A stretch of 64,000 nt of DNA from Luminiphilus sp051201685 (GTDB lineage: Bacteria > Pseudomonadota > Gammaproteobacteria > Pseudomonadales > Halieaceae): assembly GCF_051201685.1 (NCBI RefSeq), contig NZ_CP179213.1:1736001-1800000 (forward strand). Reading direction: 5' to 3'. Each line of letters starts with the position of its first letter. Position 1 is the first letter of the stretch. Under the pieces are notes generated by a model that had not been told where the DNA came from, did not search any database, and saw only the letters and a list, made by a program, of their open reading frames with translations. Below are positions 45,097 through 53,651 of the stretch, piece after piece. A program made the translations under genes and the position numbers.

Positions 45097-45903
45097 TTAA
45101 AGCGCTGCAAAAAATTGGTGTATCAGTTGACCTGCGATTGACTGAGGGGGCGGAATCACCGGCAGCGCGTCGCGACTATACCAGTCTGCATGCGCTATTT
45201 CGGTAGGGTCAATAACGATGTCACCATCGGCATGGTCCGCAAAGAAGCCCAACATCAACTGACTGGGAAAAGGCCAGGGCTGTGAGGTGAAATATCTTAC
45301 ATTGGTCACGCTGATGCCTACTTCTTCCTGTACCTCTCGGATAACAGCCTGCTCTGCAGATTCACCCGGCTCAATGAACCCGGCAAGAGTACTATGAAAA
45401 CCTGTGGCACGCCCCGCTGCTGTTGCCAGCAACAACTGCTCGCCTTTACCCACGGCGACAATGACACAGGGATTCAAACGCGGGTAAGAGCTGTGGTTAC
45501 AGGCTTTACAAGCGAGCGCTTTATTGCCGTCTGTCAGCATGGTTTCAGCACCACAACGCCCACAAAACCGGTGATCTCGCTTCCACGAAAGCATCTGCAA
45601 CGCTCGACCATAGGCAGCAAAAACGGCATCAGGCACCCGTCCGAAAAGTGAGTATAAATTACCCGAAAGGTGCTCCATCGCGTTTAAGCCCTGCGATTCC
45701 ACTTCCACGACATAGCTGGGTCGACCGGCCCAATAACCTAAGGGCGCTCCGACACCGACATCACCAAATGCTTGTTCAGCTTCGTGCCGCAGCCAAAATT
45801 GGTCGGGTGGACGTTGCAATGACACGACCGCATTGTCTTTTGCAAAGATAAATACATAGTCCCCTGCAGCCGGTGACTCGTCGACGGTTTTTATTTCAAG
45901 CAT
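45097..45903 (-). CDS. nudC: NADH pyrophosphatase / NAD-cap decapping enzyme NudC
   Basis: Hydrolyses NADH to NMNH and AMP and removes NAD caps from RNA. The 268 residues from the ATG at 45903 (AGGAG 8 bp upstream) include a zinc-ribbon with CGRCGAE and CKACN, the Nudix helix GFIEPGESAEQAVIREVQEEVGI and the NudC-specific SQPWPFPSQLM. The frame is open to 45963, but the ribosome site supports 45903. Confidence 0.96.
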   Translation of the reverse strand: MLEIKTVDESPAAGDYVFIFAKDNAVVSLQRPPDQFWLRHEAEQAFGDVGVGAPLGYWAGRPSYVVEVESQGLNAMEHLSGNLYSLFGRVPDAVFAAYGRALQMLSWKRDHRFCGRCGAETMLTDGNKALACKACNHSSYPRLNPCVIVAVGKGEQLLLATAAGRATGFHSTLAGFIEPGESAEQAVIREVQEEVGISVTNVRYFTSQPWPFPSQLMLGFFADHADGDIVIDPTEIAHADWYSRDALPVIPPPQSIAGQLIHQFFAAL

Positions 45904-46085
45904 GTCTTTCTCCTGTGCGCCGCCGCATAGTAGAAACCCCAGAGGGTGGGCACAACCCGGCAAAAGTCCATTTCCATGATATCAATTCTGTCTTTTTCCA
46001 ATAAACTCATTCATTCTCATCGTTTTCCGCCTTTTCAGCGTAATATCCCCAACCAACCCGACTAAAAACAACACAGGGCTCTACC

Positions 46086-47591
46086 ATGCAAGAATCAGCA
46101 CGCCAGGCGTTTTGGCATAACTTTTTGGGGTCTTCGCCCACTTGGTACAAGCAGGCGATCATCGGCTTTTTAGTTTTAAACCCCATCCTCCTTGCCGTGG
46201 CAGGTCCTTTTATTACTGGTTGGGTACTGATCGGAGAATTTATATTCACTCTCGCGCTAGCGCTTCGTTGTTATCCGCTGCAGCCCGGTGGGTTGCTCGC
46301 TATCGAAGCCATCGTGATCGGCATGGCTGATCCCCACACCGTTTACCACGAAACCGCGGCTAATTTTGAAGTGATCCTTCTGCTAATGTTCATGGTGGCA
46401 GGTATCTACTTTATGAAGGATCTCCTGCTTTTCGTATTTACTAAAATTCTTCTAAACGTACGATCCAAAAAAGTATTGTCGCTGTTGTTCTCGCTGGTTG
46501 CCGCAGTGCTTTCTGCATTCTTGGATGCCCTCACGGTCACAGCCGTTCTCATCAGTGTGAGCGTGGGCTTTTATTCGGTTTACCACAAGGTCGCGTCGGG
46601 CAAACATCACGGCGAGGATGACCATGATCATGCGGATGACAACAGCGTTCATGACCATCATCGCGAAGACCTGGAGAATTTCCGATCCTTCCTACGAAGT
46701 CTCATGATGCATGGTGCCGTGGGTACCGCGCTGGGTGGGGTCTGCACCCTGGTCGGAGAGCCACAGAATTTATTGATCGCGACTGTCGCCGGCTGGGACT
46801 TCATTGAATTTTTTATTCTCATGGCGCCGGTAACCATGCCAGTTCTCGCCATGGGTTTAGTGACCTGCCTACTACTAGAAATGACGGGTTCATTTGGCTA
46901 TGGCGCGCAACTCCCCGCCAGAGTCCGAACCGTCTTAGAGGAGTTCCAGCAAGGAGAAATGGCCAAAGCCAGCCCACGTAGCAATGCAAAACTCGTTATA
47001 CAGGCTTGCGTCGCCGTCATATTGGTCATTGGCTTGGCATTGCACCTAGCCGCGGTAGGGCTTATCGGGTTACTGGTAATTGTCTTGCTCACTGCGTTTA
47101 ACGGAATCACCGAGGAGCACCAAATTGGCCATGCTTTCGAAGAGGCCCTTCCGTTTACCGCACTGCTGGTTGTCTTTTTTGCCATTGTCGCTGTGATTCA
47201 CGAACAGCATTTGTTCACACCAGTCATCGATTGGGTGCTTAACCTAGATGCCAGTATCCGCCCTTCTATGTTTTTTGTCGCAAACGGCGTGCTGTCGATG
47301 ATTTCTGACAACGTCTTCGTTGCTACGGTATACATCAACGAGGTCAAAGCGGCTCTGGATGCTGGAGAGATTACCCGCGCTGAATTCGACAGTTTAGCGG
47401 TGGCGATTAATACAGGGACGAATCTCCCCAGTGTTGCGACGCCCAACGGACAGGCCGCGTTCTTATTCTTGCTAACGTCTGCGGTCGCACCATTGATTCG
47501 TTTGTCCTACGGTCGAATGGTGGTGATGGCATTGCCCTACACCGTCGTTCTGGGCTCAGTCGGCCTGGGTGCGGTTTACTTGTTTATTTAG
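46086..47591 (+). CDS. nhaB: Na+/H+ antiporter NhaB
   Basis: Electrogenic Na+/H+ exchanger of the IT superfamily that keeps cytosolic sodium low, consistent with a marine organism. The 501 residues form about 12 membrane helices with the NhaB blocks FLGSSPTWYKQAIIGFLVLNP, AFLDALTVTAVLISVSVGF, TLVGEPQNLLIA and MISDNVFVATVYINEVKAAL. A His/Asp-rich cytosolic loop (DDHDHADDNSVHDHH) near residue 180 is notable and is typical of the family. It ends with a hairpin at 47593-47626 before convergent dnaQ. Confidence 0.96.
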   Translation: MQESARQAFWHNFLGSSPTWYKQAIIGFLVLNPILLAVAGPFITGWVLIGEFIFTLALALRCYPLQPGGLLAIEAIVIGMADPHTVYHETAANFEVILLLMFMVAGIYFMKDLLLFVFTKILLNVRSKKVLSLLFSLVAAVLSAFLDALTVTAVLISVSVGFYSVYHKVASGKHHGEDDHDHADDNSVHDHHREDLENFRSFLRSLMMHGAVGTALGGVCTLVGEPQNLLIATVAGWDFIEFFILMAPVTMPVLAMGLVTCLLLEMTGSFGYGAQLPARVRTVLEEFQQGEMAKASPRSNAKLVIQACVAVILVIGLALHLAAVGLIGLLVIVLLTAFNGITEEHQIGHAFEEALPFTALLVVFFAIVAVIHEQHLFTPVIDWVLNLDASIRPSMFFVANGVLSMISDNVFVATVYINEVKAALDAGEITRAEFDSLAVAINTGTNLPSVATPNGQAAFLFLLTSAVAPLIRLSYGRMVVMALPYTVVLGSVGLGAVYLFI

Positions 47592-47592
47592 A

Positions 47593-47626
47593 CACACCAC
47601 AGGGCAGTTTTGCTTTTGGTGGTGTG
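47593..47626. terminator. Hairpin between convergent nhaB and dnaQ
   Basis: CACACCAC at 47593 and GTGGTGTG at 47619 form a perfect 8-bp stem with an 18-base loop that itself can form GCA/TGC. It starts 2 bp after the nhaB stop. There is no T-run after it on either strand, so it may end either transcript only weakly or mainly protect the 3' end. Confidence 0.5.
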
Positions 47627-47652
47627 CGGGATAGGCGCTGGAGAACTTCTGT

Positions 47653-48372
47653 TCACTGTTCCCGCCACAACACAGTACCGCCACTGTGGGTTGCTATTTG
47701 GTCGAGGCGACTTTCGTGGCGGTCCACTTCCTGAGGTGTTGCGCACAACACAGGTAACGCTGCGCGGTCTGCATTGAGCCGTCTGATTCTCCCAATACCC
47801 CCAGCACCACCACCCTCCTCGCTCTGCTCATCATGAAGACCAAGCGTGGTCTGCCCACCTGTCATGGTCAGGTAAACGTCAGCAAGGATTTCAGCATCCA
47901 AGAGTGCCCCATGCAGGGTTCGGGATGCGTTATCTACGTGATACCGCTGACACAGAGCATCTAGGCTATTTCTCTGGCCGGGATGTTTGGATCGAGCCAA
48001 TGTTAGGGTGTCGACAACAGAGCACAGCGAGGCGGTATTGGGATGATTACGATCGAGGCGCATGAACTCAGCATCGATGAAGCCCACGTCGAAAGGGGCG
48101 TTATGGATGACGAGTTCGGCATCTTCGATAAAGCCAAGGAAGTCCTTAACGATGCGATCAAATGTGGGTTTGTCGGCCAAAAATTCTGGCGTTATGCCAT
48201 GTACGGCCAAGGCACCCGCATCAATATCCCGCTCAGGTTGTATATATTGGTGAAAGTGCCGTCCTGTCAAGCGACGGTTGATCAACTCAACACAGCCTAT
48301 TTCAATAATGCGATGCCCCTGACTAACTTCCAAACCCGTTGTTTCAGTATCTAGTACGACCTGCCGCTTCAC
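47653..48372 (-). CDS. dnaQ: DNA polymerase III epsilon subunit (proofreading exonuclease)
   Basis: 3'-5' proofreading exonuclease of the replicase. The 239 residues contain Exo I VLDTETTG, Exo II IHNAPFDVGFIDAEF, and Exo III HGALLDAEILADVYL, the DEDDh signature with the His in DNASRTLHGALLDA. A C-terminal tail from about 180 binds the alpha subunit. Its ATG overlaps the rnhA stop (ATGA). Confidence 0.97.
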   Translation of the reverse strand: MKRQVVLDTETTGLEVSQGHRIIEIGCVELINRRLTGRHFHQYIQPERDIDAGALAVHGITPEFLADKPTFDRIVKDFLGFIEDAELVIHNAPFDVGFIDAEFMRLDRNHPNTASLCSVVDTLTLARSKHPGQRNSLDALCQRYHVDNASRTLHGALLDAEILADVYLTMTGGQTTLGLHDEQSEEGGGAGGIGRIRRLNADRAALPVLCATPQEVDRHESRLDQIATHSGGTVLWREQ

Positions 48373-48806
48373 CCTTTCAGCTCCGATATCCCGCGATTGG
48401 CGAGCGTATCCGCCAGCTCGTTTTCAGGGTGCCCACTGTGGCCCTTTACCCAGTGCCAATTCACTTGATGCCGGGTTACCTGTGCCTTCAGCGCCTGCCA
48501 CAAATCTTGATTTTTTACCGGCTTCCCGGCAGCTGTTCGCCAGCCATTACGCTCCCAGTTGACCATCCAGCGAGTCACACCATCTTTAACGTAAGTAGAG
48601 TCGGTTGTGAGTTCTACCGTGCACGTTTCTGATAGTGCCGCGAGAGCTTCTATAGCGGCTGTAAGCTCCATGCGATTGTTAGTTGTAGCACTCTCGCCTC
48701 CAAACAATTCACGGGACTCACCCTCAAGCCGCAGTAAGACGCCCCAACCTCCTGGCCCGGGATTGCCCTTACAAGCACCGTCTGTGAACGCTTCAACGTG
48801 TTTCAT
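48369..48806 (-). CDS. rnhA: Ribonuclease HI
   Basis: Cleaves RNA in RNA-DNA hybrids. The 145-residue protein has the acidic catalytic residues in TDGACKGNPGPGG, NNRMELTAAIEAL, TTDSTYVKDG and the final His-Asp region KGHSGHPENELADTLA. It lies between the methyltransferase gene and dnaQ with 4-bp overlaps on both sides, the classic rnhA-dnaQ arrangement. Confidence 0.98.
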   Translation of the reverse strand: MKHVEAFTDGACKGNPGPGGWGVLLRLEGESRELFGGESATTNNRMELTAAIEALAALSETCTVELTTDSTYVKDGVTRWMVNWERNGWRTAAGKPVKNQDLWQALKAQVTRHQVNWHWVKGHSGHPENELADTLANRGISELKG

Positions 48807-49612
48807 TCAACAGGCCTTAGCGGGCTGCGTGTCGCAGAGCCCCGCGTACCTACCACGGAATTGGGGACCGATAGCCCCATGAGTCGCGCTCGAGTACGCT
48901 CAAAAGAATGCATCTTGGTATTACCCCTAACCAGTTTATCAGCGAACATCAGATAGGTTGAGCCCAAAGGTATGTTGTGGTCGACCATCCACTCATCAAT
49001 GCCAATTAGCCAACGCGCCCAGCGGCTATTACCCGCAGCAGGGATCACGAGCTTGTGGCGCACTGGTGCCACAGCAAAGTCCAACAGTTTTAGCCAATCT
49101 TCCAGCCGTCTTGGACCCGGTTCACGACCAGCAGCTGATCGAAAACCTGACCAAAGGCCAGCAACACGCCGCCATAAACCAGCGAGACTCAAGCCATTGG
49201 CACCAACGACAAGAAGATGGCCATGGGGCGTCAGTACCCGATGAACTTCCCGCAACAACTGGTGTTGATCAGCACTGAGATCAAGGGCATTCATTACAAC
49301 CACCACGTCAATGGATTCAGTGGCGATGGGAAGCTCCTCATCGTTTGCATAGATCCCAGTGCAGCCCTCACGGGGATTTTGCTGACGGTCTAACACCTGC
49401 GTTACGCGGCGAACCCGCGTCAGGTTGCTGATCGGGATATCCGCGTCGGGACCAATGACTAACAGGTGATACCCAAACCACTGATCGAGAACCACGGTCA
49501 TGTCCTTGACCAATTGCGCTTTTAGCCGCTGGCCAAGGGGCGTGTGAGCGTACCAATGCTCTAGGGCTGGACGCGGGGACGCTTGCGGGCGGATTGTAAA
49601 GAAACGACGCAT
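48803..49612 (-). CDS. SAM-dependent methyltransferase-fold protein next to rnhA
   Basis: 269 residues from the ATG at 49612. Motifs: HLLVIGPDADIP in place of the usual glycine-rich SAM loop, SIDVVVVMNALDLSADQHQLLREVHRVLTPHGHLLVVGANGLS, a class I methyltransferase motif II/III pair, then GWLRRVAG-like segments. The SAM loop has GPDAD rather than GxGxG, so SAM binding is not certain. Conserved between rnhA and gloB in gammaproteobacteria; substrate unknown. The open frame reaches 49735, overlapping the gloB leader, and that extension is unlikely. Confidence 0.78.
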   Translation of the reverse strand: MRRFFTIRPQASPRPALEHWYAHTPLGQRLKAQLVKDMTVVLDQWFGYHLLVIGPDADIPISNLTRVRRVTQVLDRQQNPREGCTGIYANDEELPIATESIDVVVVMNALDLSADQHQLLREVHRVLTPHGHLLVVGANGLSLAGLWRRVAGLWSGFRSAAGREPGPRRLEDWLKLLDFAVAPVRHKLVIPAAGNSRWARWLIGIDEWMVDHNIPLGSTYLMFADKLVRGNTKMHSFERTRARLMGLSVPNSVVGTRGSATRSPLRPVE

Positions 49613-49682
49613 CGTGGCACGATAGCTGCACCCGGGTGGTTGCGGCAACCCCCCGACTAGTAGTACCCCACCCGTAGCGAGT

Positions 49683-50456
49683 ATGCACATGACGACAATG
49701 CTGACTATTGAACCTATCCCGGCCTTTTCAGACAACTATATTTGGCTGCTGCACGACGACACCGACGCGGTGGTCGTTGATCCCGGTGATGCCGCGCCAG
49801 TCCTCGAGGCCTTGTCTGAGCGCAGTCTGACGCTGAAAGGGGTTTTGATCACCCACCATCATTTTGACCATGTTGGTGGTATCGCGGAACTTGTAGATGC
49901 GACAAAGTGTGAGGTTTGGGCGCCAGCAAATCCAAAAATCACGCCGGTGACCTATCGAGTGAGTGAAGGCGACACGCTTCAGGTTCTAGGGCAGACGCTG
50001 CAGGTTATAGAGGTGCCGGGGCACACACTGGATCATATTGCATACCAAGGCGATGGGGTGCTGTTCTGTGGCGATACGCTGTTCGCCGGAGGCTGTGGCC
50101 GGGTTTTTGAGGGGACCCACCCAATGATGAGAAGTTCATTGGCTAAACTTCGCGGTCTAAACCCTGACACGAAAATCTACTGTGCCCACGAATATACCTT
50201 GGCAAACCTCCGTTTTGCCCTGAGCGCTGATCCTCACAATGCCGCACTTGCAGCGCGCGTAGCAGATTGTAAGTCGCTGCGTGAACGAAACATTCCCACA
50301 GTACCGTCGCTGCTAGCTGACGAAATTGCAACAAACCCTTTCATGCGCTGGGACGCAGCCAGTGTCATCGAAAAATTAGTCGCAGAGTCTAGATCTTCTA
50401 GCACTGACGGTGATGCGGTTTTTGCGGGGCTACGTGAGTGGAAAGACACCTTTTAA
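49683..50456 (+). CDS. gloB: Hydroxyacylglutathione hydrolase (glyoxalase II)
   Basis: Hydrolyses S-D-lactoylglutathione in methylglyoxal detoxification. In 257 residues: AFSDNYIWLLHDD, the bimetal motif THHHFDHVGG (about residue 58), VPGHTLDHIAYQ, FCGDTLFAGGCGRVFEGTHPMM and CAHEYTLANLRFAL. The C-terminal glutathione-binding part follows with NPFMRWD. An internal ATG at 49698 (MLTIEPIPAF) may be the true start. Divergent from the methyltransferase gene. Confidence 0.96.
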   Translation: MHMTTMLTIEPIPAFSDNYIWLLHDDTDAVVVDPGDAAPVLEALSERSLTLKGVLITHHHFDHVGGIAELVDATKCEVWAPANPKITPVTYRVSEGDTLQVLGQTLQVIEVPGHTLDHIAYQGDGVLFCGDTLFAGGCGRVFEGTHPMMRSSLAKLRGLNPDTKIYCAHEYTLANLRFALSADPHNAALAARVADCKSLRERNIPTVPSLLADEIATNPFMRWDAASVIEKLVAESRSSSTDGDAVFAGLREWKDTF

Positions 50457-50609
50457 ATATGGGAGTCCAAACACTGCGCGTTGGAGGCCGTTGTAAGTGC
50501 TAATATTGTAGTCATAAACAAACCGATTGAGGGGCATCACTCACCTCGCTTCGGCCATCACGGCCGCAAGGCACAGCCAATACGTTAAATTGAAAATAAA
50601 GGAATCAAC

Positions 50610-51215
50610 ATGAAACTCTTAGCCCGCACTATTGCTGTAATGCTTACCTTGGTCGCTCCGGCACTCTATGCTGCCCATCACGAAGGCGGCCATGAACACC
50701 ACCAGCCCAAAGCCGAGGGAACCCGCGCGGTAGTAGCCACCATCGAAGCAGAAATTTCTGCAATTGATCTTGAAACCAAAGAGGTGACGTTAGTCGGGCC
50801 TCAAGGGCAGCACGTTACCGTCGTTGCTCAAGAAAAAATTGTAAAGATCTCAGACCTCAGTGTGGGTGATCGAGTTGCAGCGGAATACTTAGCCTCATTG
50901 CATGGCGAAGTTCGTGAGCCAACCGAAGAGGAGCTGGCCAATCCCTGGGTCGTCTTAGAAGACGGCGTTATTGATGAGAACCCTGCCCACCCAGCCGTTG
51001 GTGCCGCTCGCCAGGTGCGCGCTGTCTGCTCCATCGAAGCTTTCGATGCTGAGGCGGGATTCGTCATGATAAAAGATAGCCGTGGGAAAATGCACACCGT
51101 CGGCGGCATTCCAGCGGTAAAATTTGAAGGCGTATCACTGGGTGAAACCGTCGTTGTTGTTTACACCGAAGCGCTAGCGATTGCGATGCAAAAACTTCCT
51201 CAAACCGGAATGTAA
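50610..51215 (+). CDS. Exported protein with His-rich head and two tandem beta repeats
   Basis: 201 residues, function unrecognised. A signal peptide ends at LYAAHH; a His cluster (HHEGGHEHHQPK) follows directly and could bind metal. The rest is two similar halves (about 40-95 and 130-190): each has V-x-A-x-I/C-x-I-x-A-(I/F)-D-(L/A)-E-(T/A), a Q/R-G-Q/K-x-H segment (QGQHVTVV and RGKMHTVG) and a V-K-x-SLG(D/E)-V turn (SDLSVGDRV and EGVSLGETV), ending in Ala/Tyr-rich strands. The duplication suggests two OB-like or barrel domains. It has its own promoter region and AAGGAA 8 bp before the ATG. Confidence 0.75.
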   Translation: MKLLARTIAVMLTLVAPALYAAHHEGGHEHHQPKAEGTRAVVATIEAEISAIDLETKEVTLVGPQGQHVTVVAQEKIVKISDLSVGDRVAAEYLASLHGEVREPTEEELANPWVVLEDGVIDENPAHPAVGAARQVRAVCSIEAFDAEAGFVMIKDSRGKMHTVGGIPAVKFEGVSLGETVVVVYTEALAIAMQKLPQTGM

Positions 51216-51435
51216 CAGCCCGCCGTGGATTTGGTGGTGCAGTCATTCAAGGTGTTTTTTGACTGCACCACTGCTTTCAGTCTGGAGTTACATTACCCGT
51301 CGACCACTCTACAAGCCTCGCACGCTATCTGCCGCTTGGATGAAGAACCCAAGTGATCAGCATTCAGATAGAAGAGGCCAGCGCGAATCACCAGGCCAAA
51401 ATCGAGTCAATGCGGAAAGTGCAGCAACAGTTGTG

Positions 51436-52134
51436 ATGCGACGCCATGCATTAGTCGCTTGCTTTTTTTTGGTGTTGACCTGCCAGCAGGCCACAGCGAA
51501 TCCCACGAAGAATCTATCTCAAGAAATCTTGAGGGCCACGCCCTACCCCTACGCAGCGATTGTTCGCTTGAATATACCGCTACAACGCTTTCACGGCGCT
51601 AACGCCTACCACGTTACGGAGGACTGTTCAGGCACACTCGTTGACCGTAACAAGGGCATGATATTGACTGCTTGGCACTGCTTTGACGGCAAAATGGATC
51701 TCACCCAACCTCCAAAAGTTTGGCTCAACGGAGCGTGGCAGGAATTACGCCTGGGCGCCCACGGTGGAGGAATGAACCACGACTGGGCTATTGCCTATCT
51801 GGTAGACCCAAGCGTCGCTGATGTGTCTGCCATGCCTTTCGCCCTTACCGACCTCGCACCTGGGCGCTCTGTCACCATGTCAGGTTATCAGCGCTCAGGC
51901 CTCAAAGCGGACGCTATCTGGTCAAAAATTGCGACCACTTGCACGGTAACTCAACACAGCGCGTCGTGGGTGCAAACTGATTGCGAACTCAACACGGGGG
52001 CATCAGGAGGCGCGGTCATGAGCATGAAAGGCGGGCAAGCCAAGCTCGTGGGTATCATATCTGCCAGAGCCGCTACGGGGGGCGTTTGGTACGTGCCACT
52101 GTCCCGATTGAGCGCTTATTTTTCACCACCGTGA
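51436..52134 (+). CDS. Exported trypsin-like serine protease
   Basis: 232 residues from the ATG at 51436, which begins a clean signal peptide (HALVACFFLVLTCQQATA); the frame is open to 51181 but that extension is not protein-like. The S1 triad is visible: LTAWHCFDG (His, about residue 76), NHDWAIAYL (Asp, about 114), and NTGASGGAVMS (Ser, about 190, GxSGG). Cys residues at DCSGTL, WHCF and TTCTV/TDCEL suggest two disulfides. Small S1A proteases of this type are common in marine gammaproteobacteria. Its end overlaps the bolA end by 19 bp on the other strand. Confidence 0.85.
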   Translation: MRRHALVACFFLVLTCQQATANPTKNLSQEILRATPYPYAAIVRLNIPLQRFHGANAYHVTEDCSGTLVDRNKGMILTAWHCFDGKMDLTQPPKVWLNGAWQELRLGAHGGGMNHDWAIAYLVDPSVADVSAMPFALTDLAPGRSVTMSGYQRSGLKADAIWSKIATTCTVTQHSASWVQTDCELNTGASGGAVMSMKGGQAKLVGIISARAATGGVWYVPLSRLSAYFSPP

Positions 52135-52424
52135 CAGTTCGGTGAATCTGGTACGCCAAGGCTCTCTTGCCACTCGTCGGGGGTGTACAAATGGAGTGCT
52201 AACGCATGCACTGGCCCAGCGATGAGGTCACTTAAAAAACCGTAGACAAGCTGGTGACGCCTCACCTTTCTGAGGCCGTTAAACTCACGACTAACCGCGG
52301 TGACCTTAAAATGTGTCTCAGAGTTCGCCGGTACGTTATGCATAAAACTTTCATTTCTGACCTCAAGTTCAAGTGGTGACAAGCTGTCAGTGAGTCGAGC
52401 TTCTATTTCGTCTTGCACGACCAT
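52116..52424 (-). CDS. bolA: BolA family protein
   Basis: BolA proteins pair with monothiol glutaredoxins to bind [2Fe-2S] clusters and, in E. coli, influence cell shape genes. The 102 residues match BolA in length and carry VSREFNGLRKVRRHQLVYGFLSDL (the conserved His in RRHQ) and VHALALHLYTPDEW with a tail SPNCHGGEK similar to E. coli BolA. It stands alone on the minus strand. Confidence 0.93.
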   Translation of the reverse strand: MVVQDEIEARLTDSLSPLELEVRNESFMHNVPANSETHFKVTAVSREFNGLRKVRRHQLVYGFLSDLIAGPVHALALHLYTPDEWQESLGVPDSPNCHGGEK

Positions 52425-52565
52425 GGGGCTATACTCCCTTCCTTGAAACCAGCGGACTTGTTAAGAATCTATCTCATTGCATATTACTGCAAGTTAGGCC
52501 AGAATTTTTAATGTCGCGAAACATTTAAATTCATTTAATCAGCGGAGTGTTGGGCGATACCACCC

Positions 52566-53195
52566 ATGGAATCCACTTTCGACATCTACTTGACTGGGGA
52601 AATTCTTCCTGGATGCAAGCGCGGAGACGCAGTGGCCAAATTGGCGGACCTGTTTAAACTCGATGTCAGTATGGCTGACCAGCTCTTAAATGGAACACGT
52701 CGACGGGTGAAAAAACAGTGCAATAAAGCCTCAGCACTCCACTTTCGCAAGATCCTGGCTGACGCTGGACTTCAGGTCGCAGTACAGCGCCATACAACGT
52801 CTCAGAGCACCCCCGCGGTAACCGGTTCAGCAGTCCTTGACGGTTCCTCGCAAGAAAAAGCGGTATTTGAGGCTAAGGCGCCGACGATTCCCTCCGAGCT
52901 CATTCAGGTTCAATCTCAAGTCGATGCCGACATACCTGTAGATTATGAGCCCATAGACAAGGTGTCCTCACGACCCAGCGACAAACCTTATACAGTCGAG
53001 GTTAAGGTTCCTCTAGAAGTTGCCCCTGCTGGCGAACTTTTGCTATCGCCATCGACGATGAAGACTCGCATTTCCTCTGATCAGGCTTTTGATCTCGCCC
53101 CGACGGGAGAGTTGATTCCTACCATTAAGCGGGTTTCGAAACCCGTCAACCCAAATACCGATCACCTGCATTTGGCCCCAAGCAAGGACAGCTGA
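52566..53195 (+). CDS. Uncharacterised protein with repeated LAPxGEL tail motif
   Basis: 209 residues. The N-terminal 75 residues (YLTGEILPGCKRGDAVAKL, ADLFKL, LLNGTRRRVKKQ, ALHFRKILADAGLQVAV) form a small helical/beta domain seen at the start of various uncharacterised gammaproteobacterial membrane-associated proteins. The remainder is probably disordered, ending in a short motif repeated twice and partly a third time: VAPAGELLL, LAPTGELIP, LAPSKDS. The GTG of the RDD gene follows directly, so the pair is co-translated. No function can be assigned. Confidence 0.7.
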   Translation: MESTFDIYLTGEILPGCKRGDAVAKLADLFKLDVSMADQLLNGTRRRVKKQCNKASALHFRKILADAGLQVAVQRHTTSQSTPAVTGSAVLDGSSQEKAVFEAKAPTIPSELIQVQSQVDADIPVDYEPIDKVSSRPSDKPYTVEVKVPLEVAPAGELLLSPSTMKTRISSDQAFDLAPTGELIPTIKRVSKPVNPNTDHLHLAPSKDS

Positions 53196-53642
53196 GTGCC
53201 CCATCTCGCCAAATCACAGGCTTGGCGCCAGCTGCTCGCTATGGTCTACGATGCCTTTCTTGTGGCGCCATTACTCATGGCCAACGCGTTCGTTCTGGTA
53301 TCAGTATTTGGACCTACCGATTCTATCGCGAGACCGACGGTTCCAGATTGGATCATGCAAAGCACATCGCTTCTGATCATCATGACGTTCTTCGTCATAT
53401 TTTGGCACAAAAGCGGCCAAACACTGGGGATGCAAGCTTGGCGCATAAAATTAGTGAACGATCTGGGAAAACCTGCCAGCGTCAAACAAGCCTACATTCG
53501 CTGTGTCGCCGCGTGCCTGAGTTTTCTACTCTTTGGCGCGGGCTATTGGTGGATGTTTTTCCATCCACAGAACCGCACTTGGCACGACTTAATTTCAAAA
53601 ACCCACTTGGAGCGGTTCGCAAAAGAAGCAAAGGCCCAATAG
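53196..53642 (+). CDS. RDD-family membrane protein
   Basis: 148 residues with about four membrane helices and the RDD-family layout: LAMVYDAFLVAPLL with the Arg/Asp pair degenerated, then HKSGQTLGMQAWRIKLVNDLGKPAS, the most conserved block, and a final WHDLISKT. RDD proteins are thought to be transporters or assembly factors, mostly without a known substrate. It starts with GTG immediately after the preceding stop, and so probably works with that protein. Confidence 0.82.
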   Translation: MPHLAKSQAWRQLLAMVYDAFLVAPLLMANAFVLVSVFGPTDSIARPTVPDWIMQSTSLLIIMTFFVIFWHKSGQTLGMQAWRIKLVNDLGKPASVKQAYIRCVAACLSFLLFGAGYWWMFFHPQNRTWHDLISKTHLERFAKEAKAQ

Positions 53643-53651
53643 TCGAGATCG

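Noticed and set aside
51181..51435. 85-codon upstream extension of the trypsin-like protease frame
   Set aside because: Residues are Trp/Cys/Ser-rich and not protease-like; the signal peptide begins cleanly at the ATG at 51436.
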